Assembly: GCA_019244185.1 (NCBI GenBank)
Contig: JAFATB010000006.1
Coordinates: 434,001-498,000, forward strand
Reading direction: 5' to 3'
Source: Acidobacteriota bacterium
Lineage (GTDB): Bacteria; Acidobacteriota; Thermoanaerobaculia; Gp7-AA8
DNA: 64,000 bases
Position numbers and translations under genes: made by a program. The first letter of the stretch is position 1; each line of letters begins with the position of its first letter. The notes under the pieces were generated by a model, which did not search any database, had not been told where the DNA came from, and was given only the letters and a program-made list of their open reading frames with translations. This document shows, piece by piece, positions 37,076 to 45,645 of the stretch.

Positions 37076-37576
37076 TCATTCAGCGTTCAGCGCAGCAGCC
37101 GCGTCCTCCAGCTCCGCCTCGCGCAGTTCCTGCTTCTCGCCGCCGCTCAGCACGTTCTCGACGTCGATCAGGAGATAGACCTCGTCGCCGTGCGGCACGA
37201 CCGCGATGAGCAGCTCGCCGCGGATGCCGCGCACGAGCGGCGGCGGCGGCAGGAACGCGTCCGTCGACACCGTGACGATGCGGCGAACCTCGTCGACTTT
37301 GAGTCCGATCACGCCCGCGCTCGTGTGCGTGATGAGCACGAGCGGCTGCGGCGCACGTTCTGCGAGCTTCGGATAGAGCCGGTCGCGCAGGTCGATGATC
37401 GGCACGACCTCGTTGCGCAGCACCACGATGCCTTCGACGAACGCCGGCGCGGTCGGCACCGACGTCGAGCCGGTGTACGGCACGAGCTGACGCACCGCCA
37501 TGATGTCCATGACGAACGTCTCCGGCCCCACGCGAAACGTGATGAGCCGCAGCTCGTCGGATGTCGACGCGGCCAT
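37076..37576 (-). CDS. cheW: CheW-like chemotaxis coupling protein
   Basis: 166 aa. A CheW SH3-like domain occupies residues 8-145: ELRLITFRVGPETFVMDIMAVRQ, then VEGIVVLRNEVVPIIDLRDR (the conserved N-x-x-x-x-x-D-L-R motif) and VIGLKVDEVRRIVTV. An acidic Ala-rich tail follows. It links chemoreceptors to a CheA kinase. It starts four bases after the chemoreceptor gene. No cheA is in the window, so the kinase must be elsewhere. Confidence 0.93.
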   Translation of the reverse strand: MAASTSDELRLITFRVGPETFVMDIMAVRQLVPYTGSTSVPTAPAFVEGIVVLRNEVVPIIDLRDRLYPKLAERAPQPLVLITHTSAGVIGLKVDEVRRIVTVSTDAFLPPPPLVRGIRGELLIAVVPHGDEVYLLIDVENVLSGGEKQELREAELEDAAAALNAE

Positions 37577-37580
37577 GCCG

Positions 37581-39665
37581 TCAGCCCCGCACGCGGAACT
37601 TCCGCGTCTCCTCGTCGAGGCTGCGGATCGCGTCGTTGAGGAGCGTGATGGCCTCGCCCATGTCGTTGGCGGTGGCGCGGTTGCCGTCCGAGATCGCGCG
37701 CACCTGCTGCATCGTGCCGACGATCTTCTCGCTCTCGGCCGCCTGATTCGCGGCGACCTGGAAGATCTCGTGGATCATGTCGATCATCCGCTCGGCCGCC
37801 GCGGAGATCATCGTCGAGCCGGACTTCTGCTCGATCATCGCCTGGCGCACGTACTTCGTGACCTCGCGCATCGACTCGACCGCGCGCATGATGTGATCCG
37901 AGCCTTGCGCCTGCTGCCGCGTGGCCCCGTTGATCTGCCCGACCATCGACTGCAGACGATCGACCGCGCGCGTCACGGTCTCGCTGCCGGTCGCCTGCTC
38001 GCGCGTCGCGCCGGCGATCTCTTTCCCCATGTTCGACGCTTTCGCGGACGACTCGAGGATGTTGTTGAGCGCCTTGCCCGCCTGATGCGAGAGCGACACG
38101 CCGGTCTCGACGAGCGTCGAGCCGGACGCCATCGCTTTGAGCGCGTTGTCCACTTCGTCCTGCACCGCGCGGATGAGGTTCGCGATGTCGCGCGTCGACG
38201 ACGCCGTGCGCTCCGACAGCTGGCGGATTTCCGCGGCGACGACGGAGAAGCCTTTGCCGTACTCGCCCGCCTGCGCCGCGAGGATGGCCGCGTTCAGCGC
38301 GAGGAGGTTCGTCTGCTCGGCGACGTCTTCGATGACGTTGAGGATCTTCCCGATCGCGACGGAGCGGTCGCCGAGCCGCGCCACGACGGAGTTCGCCTCG
38401 TGCACGGAGCGGCGGATCTGTTCCATTCCGTCGATCGTTTCGCGCACCGCACGCATCCCCGACTCCGCGGCATCCGCGACCGCGAGCGCGAGATCGTACG
38501 AACGCGCGGCGTTGCCTTCGACCTGCGCGATCGACGCTGACATCTCGACCATCGACGACGACGTCTCGGTCACGAAGTTCGTGAGATAGACGACGTTCGT
38601 GTCGACCTCGTTGATCGACGACACCATCTCGTGCGTCGCCGACGCCGTCTCTTCCACCGACGACCAGAGCGTGTCGGTGTGGCGGCTCACCTCTTCCATC
38701 GACGCGACCATCTCCAGCATCGACGACGACGTCTCTTCCGACGACGCGGAGAGCGCCTCGACGTTGTCGGTGATCTTGCGCACGCCGCCGTTGAGTTGGT
38801 CGATGGAGCGGTAGGTGTCGTCGATGATTGCGCGCTCGTCGTCGACGCGGCGCATGACGCTGTCGGACCGCGTCTGCACCGTTTCGACCACGGACTTCAG
38901 TTTCTGCTGCGACTGCACGAGGCTGTTGATGGTCCGCTCGAGGTTCGCCGCCATCCCGTTGAACGCCTCGGCGAGACTGCCGATCTCGTCGCTCGAATGC
39001 ACCTGCACGCGTTGCGTGAGATCGCCTTTCGCGATGAGCCGCGCCGTATCGACCAGCGACAGGATCGGCCGCACGATGACGCGCGAGGCGAACCACGCCA
39101 GGAGACTCGCCGCGATGAGGATCAGCACCGTGATGCCGGCGTTCCAGCCCCGCAGTGAGCGCACCGCCGCCTGCGCCTGGTCCTCGTTCATGAGGAGGCG
39201 GAAGTAGCCTTTCGGCTTCGCGGCGGGATTCGATGCGTCGGCTTTCGACTCGTAGAACGGCACCGTGTACGCGTGCAGCCCGTCGCCAACGTCGACGCCG
39301 TCCTCGCGCCGCAGCTTGCGCTTCGCGAGCTCCGCCGGAACCGCGTTCGCGGACGCCGCGAGGACTTTGCCGTTCGCATCGAGAAATTCGGCGTACTGCA
39401 CCGACGTGCCGCGCGCGAGATCGCCGACGATGTTCTTGAGGTCGTCGGTGAGGCCGAAGATGACGTAGTAGCCGGCGGTCGACTCGATCGTCTTCGCGAT
39501 CGCCTCGCCGTGCTCGACGGTCTGCCGGATCATGGCGCGGCGGACGAGCAGCTGCTGGATGCCGAGGAGAAGCAGCGCGACGAGAATCGTCTGCAGCGCG
39601 AATGCTCCGACGAACTTTGCGCGCAGCCCCGTGCGGACGTTTTCGGTTTGATTGCCGGCGAGCAT
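37581..39665 (-). CDS. Methyl-accepting chemotaxis protein
   Basis: 694 aa. One transmembrane helix at about residues 17-38, a periplasmic sensor of about 130 residues (YYVIFGLTDDLKNIVGDL, LHAYTVPFYESKA), and a second helix at about 172-195 (ITVLILIAASLLAWF). A HAMP domain (RPILSLVDTARLIAKGDLTQ) and a long cytoplasmic coiled coil follow. The hairpin tip has EQTNLLALNAAILAAQAGE near residue 460, the invariant CheA/CheW-binding site. The ligand is unknown. It is the first gene of a two-gene unit with cheW. Confidence 0.95.
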   Translation of the reverse strand: MLAGNQTENVRTGLRAKFVGAFALQTILVALLLLGIQQLLVRRAMIRQTVEHGEAIAKTIESTAGYYVIFGLTDDLKNIVGDLARGTSVQYAEFLDANGKVLAASANAVPAELAKRKLRREDGVDVGDGLHAYTVPFYESKADASNPAAKPKGYFRLLMNEDQAQAAVRSLRGWNAGITVLILIAASLLAWFASRVIVRPILSLVDTARLIAKGDLTQRVQVHSSDEIGSLAEAFNGMAANLERTINSLVQSQQKLKSVVETVQTRSDSVMRRVDDERAIIDDTYRSIDQLNGGVRKITDNVEALSASSEETSSSMLEMVASMEEVSRHTDTLWSSVEETASATHEMVSSINEVDTNVVYLTNFVTETSSSMVEMSASIAQVEGNAARSYDLALAVADAAESGMRAVRETIDGMEQIRRSVHEANSVVARLGDRSVAIGKILNVIEDVAEQTNLLALNAAILAAQAGEYGKGFSVVAAEIRQLSERTASSTRDIANLIRAVQDEVDNALKAMASGSTLVETGVSLSHQAGKALNNILESSAKASNMGKEIAGATREQATGSETVTRAVDRLQSMVGQINGATRQQAQGSDHIMRAVESMREVTKYVRQAMIEQKSGSTMISAAAERMIDMIHEIFQVAANQAAESEKIVGTMQQVRAISDGNRATANDMGEAITLLNDAIRSLDEETRKFRVRG

Positions 39666-39721
39666 AGGACCGCGGAGAGTGTAGTGGCAGAACGCGCGAC
39701 TCTGCCACTATCATCGTTCGC

Positions 39722-40663
39722 ATGCCGCTCATCCGCTGCGCCAAGTGCGATCAGGCGTACGACATCCCCGGCGTCGTCGCGGTGCGGCTCGCGAGCTCGA
39801 TCGCCACGTGCGATTGCGGCGAATGGCTCTCCGGCAGCAAGGCCGCCGTGCTCGCGCGCATCATCGACGCGAGCGAGATCCGCGAGCTCGACGTGCAGCC
39901 GTATCGCGTCGACGCCGCGGCCGCCGCTCCCGCCGCGCCGCGCATCGAAACGGCGCCGCCCGCGCGTAAGCGTTCGTTGCGCGTCTTCGCCCGCGGCGCC
40001 AACCAATCCATCGATACGATCTTCACCATCGGCGAGCATCCGCTCTGGATCGGCCGCAAAGCCTGTCACGTGGAGCTCGCCGACGCGGAGCTGTCGATCC
40101 GCCACTGCTCGATCTCCGTGCGCGGCGAGGAGCTCGTCGTCCGCGATGCCGACTCGCACATGGGCACCTTCCTCGACGGCCACGAGATCACCGAAGCAGT
40201 CCTCGGCGACGGCGTGCACGTGCTGCGCGTCGGCTCCGCGCTCGTCACCGTCGAGCCGGTGAACGAGAGCGGGACCGCCGTCGAGCCGATCGCACTCGAT
40301 GATCTCTCGACCGTCGACGAAGCGCAGCTCGCGCACAAGCTGCGGACGTCGCGCTCGACGAATCCGGTCGCCACCCGCGCGGTGCTCGTCTGCGTCGAAG
40401 GTCCGCTCGTCGGCCAGGAGTTCGAAATCCCCGACTCCGGCCTCGTCATCGGCCGCGAAGGACACGTGCGCGTCCCCGACGAGTTCCTCTCCCGCCGCCA
40501 CTTCGAAGTCCTTCGCGACGGTGACGGCACGGTCCGCGTCCGCGACCTCGGCAGCCGCAACGGCACCTTCCTCAACACGCTCCCGGCGCGCAACACGAAG
40601 GTCCGCAGCGGCGACGAGATCCGCGCCGGCGTGAATCGCTTCCGCATCGAACAGCGCGCCTGA
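39722..40663 (+). CDS. Double FHA-domain protein with N-terminal Cys motif
   Basis: 313 aa. The N-terminus CAKCDQAYDIPG...TCDCGEW looks like a small zinc-binding or CpXC-like motif. An Ala/Pro linker leads to a first FHA domain (about residues 80-180) with a degenerate signature (SIRHCSI instead of SRxH) and a second, canonical FHA domain (about 220-313) with VIGREG, SRRHFEV and LGSRNGTFLN. FHA domains bind phosphothreonine, which could tie it to Ser/Thr kinases such as the one at 1-924. It is divergent from the chemoreceptor. Confidence 0.9.
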   Translation: MPLIRCAKCDQAYDIPGVVAVRLASSIATCDCGEWLSGSKAAVLARIIDASEIRELDVQPYRVDAAAAAPAAPRIETAPPARKRSLRVFARGANQSIDTIFTIGEHPLWIGRKACHVELADAELSIRHCSISVRGEELVVRDADSHMGTFLDGHEITEAVLGDGVHVLRVGSALVTVEPVNESGTAVEPIALDDLSTVDEAQLAHKLRTSRSTNPVATRAVLVCVEGPLVGQEFEIPDSGLVIGREGHVRVPDEFLSRRHFEVLRDGDGTVRVRDLGSRNGTFLNTLPARNTKVRSGDEIRAGVNRFRIEQRA

Positions 40664-40743
40664 CCCTTCCACGATTGAGCGTTGGCTCGCCGCGCGCGCT
40701 CGACCTATACTTCGCGGCACTCTCTCAGAGCAGGTGTTGTTGC

Positions 40744-41610
40744 ATGACCACGTTCGAATCCGCGGCGGCCCGGATTCTCGCGCCCTTGTCCGAGCTGCTG
40801 CACAAGCCTCTCTACCTCACCGACGCGCGCTCGCCCGAGGCGAGCAACGCGTTCGCCGTGCGCCTCGCGTTGCCGCGGGTGGCGGTGGTTTCCGCCGACG
40901 GCAAGCCGTTCTCCGACGACGAGCGGCGGCTGGTCAACGAGCTCTTCGAGGTCGTGCGCGTCGCGGAAGAAAGTGAAGCGCGCTACGCGGAGCTCGAGCA
41001 GCGGATGCTTCTGCTGCAGCGCGAGAACCTCGATCTCGTGGTGAAGAACCGCGCGCTTTCCGAGGTGTCGTCGCGCGACACGCTGACGGGGCTGTACAAC
41101 CGCTGGTACGTGATCGAGAAGATCGACAGCGAGATCAATCGCGCCGTGAGACATGGCTCGCCGATGTCGCTGCTGATGCTCGACATCGATCACTTCAAGC
41201 GCATCAACGACACGTGGGGCCACACGGCGGGCGACCAGGTGCTGCAGTCGATCGGCAAGCTGCTGCGCGACAGCTGCCGCGTGTACGACGTGCCGGGACG
41301 CTATGGCGGCGAGGAGTTCTGCATCGTGCTGCCGGAGACGCGCGTCGGCAACACCGGCGCCGTTGCGGAGCGCATCCGGCAGCGGCTCGCACAGACGGCG
41401 GTGCCGTGCGGCGACTCGTCGGTCGTCGTCACCGCATCGATCGGAATCGCGGGCATGGACGCGCCGGAAGCAATCGAGGTGCTCAGTCCCGCGGCGCTGA
41501 TCGACCGCGCCGACCGCGCGCTATACTCGGCGAAAACCCGCGGCAGAAATCGCGTCGAATTGTGGGACAGGGCGCTCCTTTGCGAAGACGACGGAGCGAT
41601 CGAGCACTGA
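40744..41610 (+). CDS. GGDEF-domain diguanylate cyclase
   Basis: 288 aa from the ATG at 40744. The N-terminal 90 residues are a GAF-like sensory remnant, then a coiled coil (YAELEQRMLLLQRENLDLV). The GGDEF domain starts DTLTGLYNRWYVIEKI and has the active site YGGEEF near residue 190, with the inhibitory I-site RVYD exactly five residues before it. It should make cyclic di-GMP and be product-inhibited. It follows the FHA gene by 80 bp in the same direction and may act on pilus-based motility encoded nearby (inference). Confidence 0.93.
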   Translation: MTTFESAAARILAPLSELLHKPLYLTDARSPEASNAFAVRLALPRVAVVSADGKPFSDDERRLVNELFEVVRVAEESEARYAELEQRMLLLQRENLDLVVKNRALSEVSSRDTLTGLYNRWYVIEKIDSEINRAVRHGSPMSLLMLDIDHFKRINDTWGHTAGDQVLQSIGKLLRDSCRVYDVPGRYGGEEFCIVLPETRVGNTGAVAERIRQRLAQTAVPCGDSSVVVTASIGIAGMDAPEAIEVLSPAALIDRADRALYSAKTRGRNRVELWDRALLCEDDGAIEH

Positions 41611-41697
41611 AGTTTCGCCGTTCGTGAGCCGCATCACGCCGCGTGTCCCGCGGCGGACTTAGATTGACGCCGCAAATCGGTTCTGAGGGAAAAATCA

Positions 41698-42405
41698 ATG
41701 CGAAAGAGTCTTGTGGTCTCGGTGTTTGCTTTGTTGTTGGTCACCGCGTCGGCGTTTGCGGGAGAGAAGCCGGCGATCGGCGTCGCTGAATTCAAGAACG
41801 AAACCTCCGCCTCCTGGTGGTATTCGGACGCGGCGAGCGATCTCGCCGGCATGCTGACGAACGAGCTCGCGAGCACGGGCAAGTTCAAGATCGTCGAGCG
41901 CGCGAAGCTCGGCCCCGTCCTCGACGAGCAGGATCTCGCCGAGTCCGGCCGCATCAAGAAGTCGACCGGCGCGAAGATCGGCAAGCTCACGGGCGCGAAG
42001 TACCTCGTGTTTGCGACGGTCAGCGCGTTCGACACGAAGAGCCGCGGCACCGGCGGCGCGCTGAGCTTCCGCGGCATCAGCGTCGGCGGCAAGAAAGAGG
42101 ACGCGTACATCGCCGTCGATCTCCGCGTCGTGGATACGACGACGGGCGAAGTCGAATACACGCGCACGGTCGAAGGCCGCGCGGCGAGCTACGGCATGTC
42201 GGGCGGCGTCTACCGCGGCGGCTTCGGCGGCGAGCTCGGAAAGTACGAGAACACGCCGACCGGCAAGGCGATCCGCGCCGTCATCGTCGAGATCAGCGAC
42301 TACCTCGCCTGCGCGATGGTCGAGCAGGGCAGCTGCATGGACGAGTACAACGCGAAGGAATCGAGCCGTCGCGAGAAGACCAAGAAAGCGATCAAGCTGG
42401 ACTAG
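41698..42405 (+). CDS. Exported CsgG/LpoB-like protein
   Basis: 235 aa. The signal peptide MRKSLVVSVFALLLVTASAFA lacks a lipobox cysteine at the cleavage site. The mature domain has the CsgG/HfaB/LpoB pattern: IGVAEFKNETSASWWYSD, DLAGMLTNELASTGKFKIVE, then LTGAKYLVFATVSAFDTK and VDLRVVDTTTGEVEYTRTV. A Gly/Tyr-rich loop and a C-terminal helical part with two cysteines follow. GAGGG precedes the ATG. Envelope role inferred; which branch of the superfamily is unclear. Confidence 0.85.
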   Translation: MRKSLVVSVFALLLVTASAFAGEKPAIGVAEFKNETSASWWYSDAASDLAGMLTNELASTGKFKIVERAKLGPVLDEQDLAESGRIKKSTGAKIGKLTGAKYLVFATVSAFDTKSRGTGGALSFRGISVGGKKEDAYIAVDLRVVDTTTGEVEYTRTVEGRAASYGMSGGVYRGGFGGELGKYENTPTGKAIRAVIVEISDYLACAMVEQGSCMDEYNAKESSRREKTKKAIKLD

Positions 42406-42440
42406 CTTCAGGAAGGCGCTTCAGCAACGCGGTAGCGAAA

Positions 42441-42466
42441 AAGCCGGCCGGAAGGCCGGCTTTTTC
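42441..42466 (+). terminator. Intrinsic terminator after the CsgG/LpoB-like gene
   Basis: Stem AAGCCGGCC/GGCCGGCTT with a GGAA loop, followed by TTTC. It ends five bases before the target-site duplication of the transposon. Confidence 0.9.
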
Positions 42467-42471
42467 GTCGA

Positions 42472-42479
42472 ATACTTCC
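42472..42479. repeat. Target-site duplication, left copy
   Basis: ATACTTCC, directly adjoining the left inverted repeat and repeated exactly at 46184-46191. The length of eight fits the 8-9 bp duplications of IS1-family elements. Confidence 0.9.
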
Positions 42480-42513
42480 GGTGGTGGTCTAGTTTGAACG
42501 CTGAGTCGTAACA
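42480..42513 (+). repeat. Left terminal inverted repeat
   Basis: 34 bases beginning GGTGGTGGTCTAGTTTGA, matching the reverse complement of 46150-46183 with four mismatches. The 148 bases between it and the transposase stop hold nothing recognisable. Confidence 0.9.
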
Positions 42514-42661
42514 GGCGGCACCGTGGCGGCGATGTCTGTCACGTTGAGGACTGCAAGGCACTCCGTTCGGCAAGCCGTTTTGCAGACGACTCCCTCCGTC
42601 AAAGCCTTCCTCTCCCCGCGAAGTTTCCGCCACATCGCTGCCGAAGCGCACAGTATCGCCG

Positions 42662-43538
42662 CTACGCAACTGCGGCAAGCGTCCACAAATCGAGCGCGAG
42701 AAGGTCACTCGCCTTCCAAACATAGTCCGTCAGGCCAGCGGCCATCGCCGGAGTCTTCCCACCGAGCGACTTGTGCTTGCGGCAGAAGTTGTAGAAGACG
42801 ACGGTGATGGCGAGCATGAAGACGTGGTTGTCGAGCTTCTTCGAGAAGCCATTCGTGAGGCGCGTGAAGCGGCGGTTCTGCATCCGCAGCGTGAGGTTCC
42901 ACCGCTCCATGAACGACGTGGATATGTGCTTCGTGATCGGCATCCCGAACGTCGGTCGCTTCTCTACGGCCAGCAGGCGGCCGGGCGAGTATCTACTGGC
43001 CGCACTCCTCGGACTTGTTCCGGTGACCGGCTTACTGTTCGCGTACGTCTTCACCACCTCGGCATGATCGGCCTCGCCGTAGCGGAAGTTCTTCACGATG
43101 GCTTCGAGGTACACGGATAGGCCGTCGGTCGAAATCTGAAGGCGCATCGTCGTGCGGCATCTTCAGATCGCGAATCAGAGCGTCGGCCGCTTCCTGATTC
43201 CGGTCACTCACCATCCACGAGATGAGGAGCTTCGAGTCGGCGTCAAGCGCCGTCCACGTCCAGAGCGAGCCGTAACCTTCCTTGCCCTTCAGATCGGCCG
43301 GAACGTTCTTCTCCTTCGCGTAGCAGAACGACCAGACCTCATCACACTGCACGCGCAGCGTCGGCAGGTAGCGCACCTGAGCGTCATGGAAGCGAAGGCA
43401 CGCTTGACCAATCTCGCGGATGAGACTCAGCACCGTCATCTTCGCGGCGCCGGTCATGCGGCAGGTCGAGGCAATGGAGTTGCCTTCGATGAGGGCGGTC
43501 AGGATCTGCGCGCGCTTCGCAGGTGACAGCTTGTTCAT
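42662..43538 (-). pseudogene. IS1-family DDE transposase, frameshifted
   Basis: Two frames make one protein of about 290 aa. The upstream part (ATG 43538, MNKLSPAKRAQILTALIEGN) has the N-terminal HTH, the first catalytic Asp in VQCDEVWSFCYAKEKNVP and GSLWTWTALDADSKLLISW. The downstream part, shifted by +1 near 43145, has the second Asp in LQISTDGLSVYLEAIV and the Glu in HISTSFMERWNLTLRM, then RRFTRLTNGFSKKLDNH. All three DDE residues survive, so only the shift disables it. IS1 does use programmed shifting, but near the N-terminus and at -1; a mutation or sequencing error is more likely here. Confidence 0.85.
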
Positions 43539-43719
43539 AACTACAATATATGCTTGAGGGGTCAAGCTGTCAATGCTTGAGGGGTCACGCTACGCTATGT
43601 AACATGCCGGTCGGACGCGGATTACCGAAAGTAAGTTTGGTGTTGACCTGACGCGTAGACGGACCTACATTGTTACTGATAGCACCATGCTATCGGAGTC
43701 TTTTCTCAGTATCAAAAAG

Positions 43720-43793
43720 TGGCCCCGGCGGGGATCCAACCCGCGACATCCGCGTTAGCAGCGCGGCGTTCTGTGCACCTGAACTACGGGGCC
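43720..43793 (-). tRNA. tRNA with anticodon GCT (Ser) lacking a long variable arm
   Basis: A full cloverleaf can be drawn: acceptor GGCCCCG/CGGGGCC, D stem GTTC/GAAC, anticodon arm CCGCG-CTGCTAA-CGCGG, a 5-base variable loop (ATGTC), and T arm GCGGG-TTGGATC-CCCGC. GCT reads Ser codons AGC/AGU, yet true bacterial tRNA-Ser has a long variable arm, and position 56 is G instead of the near-universal C. CCA is not encoded. It lies inside the transposon between the transposase and the second tRNA. Confidence 0.75.
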
Positions 43794-43807
43794 ATAGGTG
43801 GTAAAGG

Positions 43808-43878
43808 TGGAGGTAGAGGGAATCGAACCCTCGGCCAGGGGTCCAAAGTCCGTAGCCGGGAAACCATCCACTACCCCC
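43808..43878 (-). tRNA. tRNA-Gln(TTG)-like gene with irregular D and anticodon arms
   Basis: The acceptor GGGGGTA/TACCTCC pairs with one G-T wobble, and the T arm GAGGG-TTCGATT-CCCTC is perfect. The anticodon loop CTTTGGA gives TTG (Gln), but its stem (ACGGA/CCCCT) has only three of five pairs and no regular D stem can be drawn. It is 14 bases upstream of the GCT tRNA in the same direction, so both would be on one transcript. It may be degenerate. Confidence 0.5.
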
Positions 43879-43899
43879 ACGTTAGGGTTATCTGGCGCC

Positions 43900-44472
43900 T
43901 CACTCGTTAGCAGCGGGTGAGGCGTTTTCTTCTTCGTGCTCTTCATCATCATTGGCGGGGTCGTTGACTGCGCTAACGACTTCCGCTGCACCGCCCGCGG
44001 CACGCTTCTTCGTGCCCTTGCCACGCTTCAGGTGCGGGTAGAACTCGACCAAGCCGTAGTGTTCGTCAGGAAGTACCGCGACCTCGTACGTTGATCGCGC
44101 CATACGGACCTTCAGTTCACTCTCGTTGTCCACCTTGCAACCACCGCGACGAATGGCTTCCACAATCTCGCGGAACGGGCGCGCTTGCCCCCGTCGCTTC
44201 AGGTATCGCTTGGCGGCGTCGAGCCCGTCGAGGCCGTAATACTCGTCGGGCCGGATCGAGTAGCCTGACGCCCCGCTATCGGCAGTCGGCGCGTCCAAAC
44301 CGAAGAGTTGCGCGAGCGTACTCTTCGGTTGACCGACGATCTCCTCCAGTGCGTTAAGACCCTGCTGAAGCCGGAGCACTTCTGCCATGCTGGGGTCGGC
44401 TTTCATAGCCATAACTTTCTCGTCGATCTTCCTCTTTAGCTCCTCAGCGGCAGCCAAAATTGCATCACTCAT
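43900..44472 (-). CDS. Transposon cargo: 190-aa protein with winged-helix-like domain
   Basis: An N-terminal helical part (AAEELKRKIDEKVMAMKADP), a linker, and a central segment of about 75 residues (GLDAAKRYLKRRGQARPFRE, IVEAIRRGGCKVDNESELKV, HYGLVEFYPHLKRG) that resembles HARE-HTH/winged-helix domains of the HB1-ASXL type. The C-terminal tail is acidic. DNA binding is inference. It lies just upstream of the two tRNA genes on the same strand. The region between its start and the stem-loop at 44638 shows nothing else. Confidence 0.72.
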   Translation of the reverse strand: MSDAILAAAEELKRKIDEKVMAMKADPSMAEVLRLQQGLNALEEIVGQPKSTLAQLFGLDAPTADSGASGYSIRPDEYYGLDGLDAAKRYLKRRGQARPFREIVEAIRRGGCKVDNESELKVRMARSTYEVAVLPDEHYGLVEFYPHLKRGKGTKKRAAGGAAEVVSAVNDPANDDEEHEEENASPAANE

Positions 44473-44637
44473 TTGATGTTCCTCATGTCAGAACCCAAAT
44501 GTAGGCTCGCGATTTTGGGTTGTCAATATCCGATCTCAAACAAAACTTCGCAAGTTTGAGGCGATTGTCGCGAGAGGAATCATGCGAGGAGGGCGTATTT
44601 AGGACGCTGCCGGATAGTTTATTGCAGTTTAGTTTTC

Positions 44638-44803
44638 CAGACGAGCGCGGTGTACTCGCCCGATGACCGCAAGACATGACAAGCGGCTGAAATTGGCCGC
44701 GCGCTGAAGTCGCGCTGACGGAGGCATTTGCGACTTCGTTTCTGCGAAGTTCAGGCGCTTGTCATTTCTTGCGGTCATCGGGCGAGTACACCGCGCCTGT
44801 CTG
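44638..44803. repeat. Large stem-loop / MITE-like element inside the transposon
   Basis: Arms at 44638-44685 and 44756-44803 are reverse complements over 48 bases with about three mismatches (41 of them with a single mismatch; core GTGTACTCGCCCGATGACCG). The 70-base interior contains two further hairpins (GAAGTCGC...GCGACTTC and CTTCG...CGAAG). It lies between two minus-strand genes. There is no ORF and no T-run. Confidence 0.85.
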
Positions 44804-44821
44804 AAGGTGTTTTGACGAGTG

Positions 44822-45088
44822 TTATTTCCGACGCTTTTGCCAACGGGCGGTAGCGGCTTTCTTTGCAATCTCGGAGCGTTTTTTCGCGCTCAACGCAACG
44901 GCCCGAGCCGGCCCGCCGATCCTCCCGCCGATACGCCCGAACGCGGCGGCGGCAGCCCGCATCTCGTCCGTGATCTCGACCGGCGGCTCTTCCTCGGATT
45001 TCTCCGCGATCGTCTCCATGATACGGACGGCAGCCTGCGCCTCATCCTCGCGCTTCTTCCTCGGCTTCGTCCTTGACCCCTTAGGCAT
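44822..45088 (-). CDS. Transposon cargo: small basic protein
   Basis: 88 aa. It starts MPKGSRTKPRKKREDEAQAA, has a helical acidic centre, and ends with a Gly/Lys-rich region (FGRIGGRIGGPARAVALSAK, KRSEIAKKAATARW). The SAKKRSEIAKKAATARW ending recurs in many short bacterial proteins of unknown function encoded near XRE regulators. Nucleic-acid binding is likely from charge. It lies 18 bases behind the XRE gene and is probably co-transcribed with it. Confidence 0.72.
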   Translation of the reverse strand: MPKGSRTKPRKKREDEAQAAVRIMETIAEKSEEEPPVEITDEMRAAAAAFGRIGGRIGGPARAVALSAKKRSEIAKKAATARWQKRRK

Positions 45089-45106
45089 AACCTAAGTATA
45101 GGTTCA

Positions 45107-45337
45107 CTACCCGAGCTTGTCGAACGGCCGGAACAACTCCGACGGCGGAACGTCGAGCGCATCCGCCAGCTTGAGGATGTTGTCGAGACAAGGGTTCCGG
45201 TAGCCGCGCTCCACATCACTCACGTAGTTGCGATTCAGTCCGGCGAGTTCCGCGAGCCGCGTCTGTGAGAGTGAACGCTTCGCGCGCAGCTCGCGCAGGT
45301 GCGCGGCGAACCTCTCTCGCGGCGAAGCGGCGATCAT
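45107..45337 (-). CDS. Transposon cargo: XRE-family HTH regulator
   Basis: 76 aa from the ATG at 45337. The Cro/C1 helix-turn-helix is complete: FAAHLRELRAKRSLSQTRLA, ELAGLNRNYVSDVERGYRNP, then LDNILKLADALDVPPSELF. It is divergent from the HTH-HTH-HicB unit. The 65-bp gap between them contains TGTGAC at 45346-45351 and GTCACA at 45384-45389, an inverted pair that may be its operator. Confidence 0.88.
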   Translation of the reverse strand: MIAASPRERFAAHLRELRAKRSLSQTRLAELAGLNRNYVSDVERGYRNPCLDNILKLADALDVPPSELFRPFDKLG

Positions 45338-45402
45338 GCTTTGAGTGTGACGCTTTCGCGCGCTTAACCAACCAGCTATGAGTGTCACATGCTATGCGTG
45401 TT

Positions 45403-45645
45403 ATGGCGCGACGACGAAAGCTCTCCCGTCTCGGTCAGTTTCTGGCCACGAATGGCATCGTCCCGAACGAACTCGCCGATTCCTCAGGCATCAGCAGACA
45501 GCATCTGTGCCGCCTCCGTTATGGCCGCGCCGAGCCGACGCGACCGACGATGATCTGGTTGACGATTGCTTGCCGTCGCCTCCTCGGCGGACGACGACGC
45601 GTTCGGATCACGGAGTTGTTTGACCTCGGCGATGGTCAGCAATGA
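45403..45645 (+). CDS. Transposon cargo: HTH protein (duplicate 1)
   Basis: 80 aa from the ATG at 45403, chosen because MARRRKLSRLGQFL aligns with the start of the next gene's product; the frame is open 21 bases further up. The helix-turn-helix is FLATNGIVPNELADSSGISR, QHLCRLRYGRAEPTRPTMIW. The shared pattern EPTR..MIWL and the end TELFDL make it a paralogue of the next protein. It ends in an ATGA overlap with that gene. Confidence 0.75.
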   Translation: MARRRKLSRLGQFLATNGIVPNELADSSGISRQHLCRLRYGRAEPTRPTMIWLTIACRRLLGGRRRVRITELFDLGDGQQ

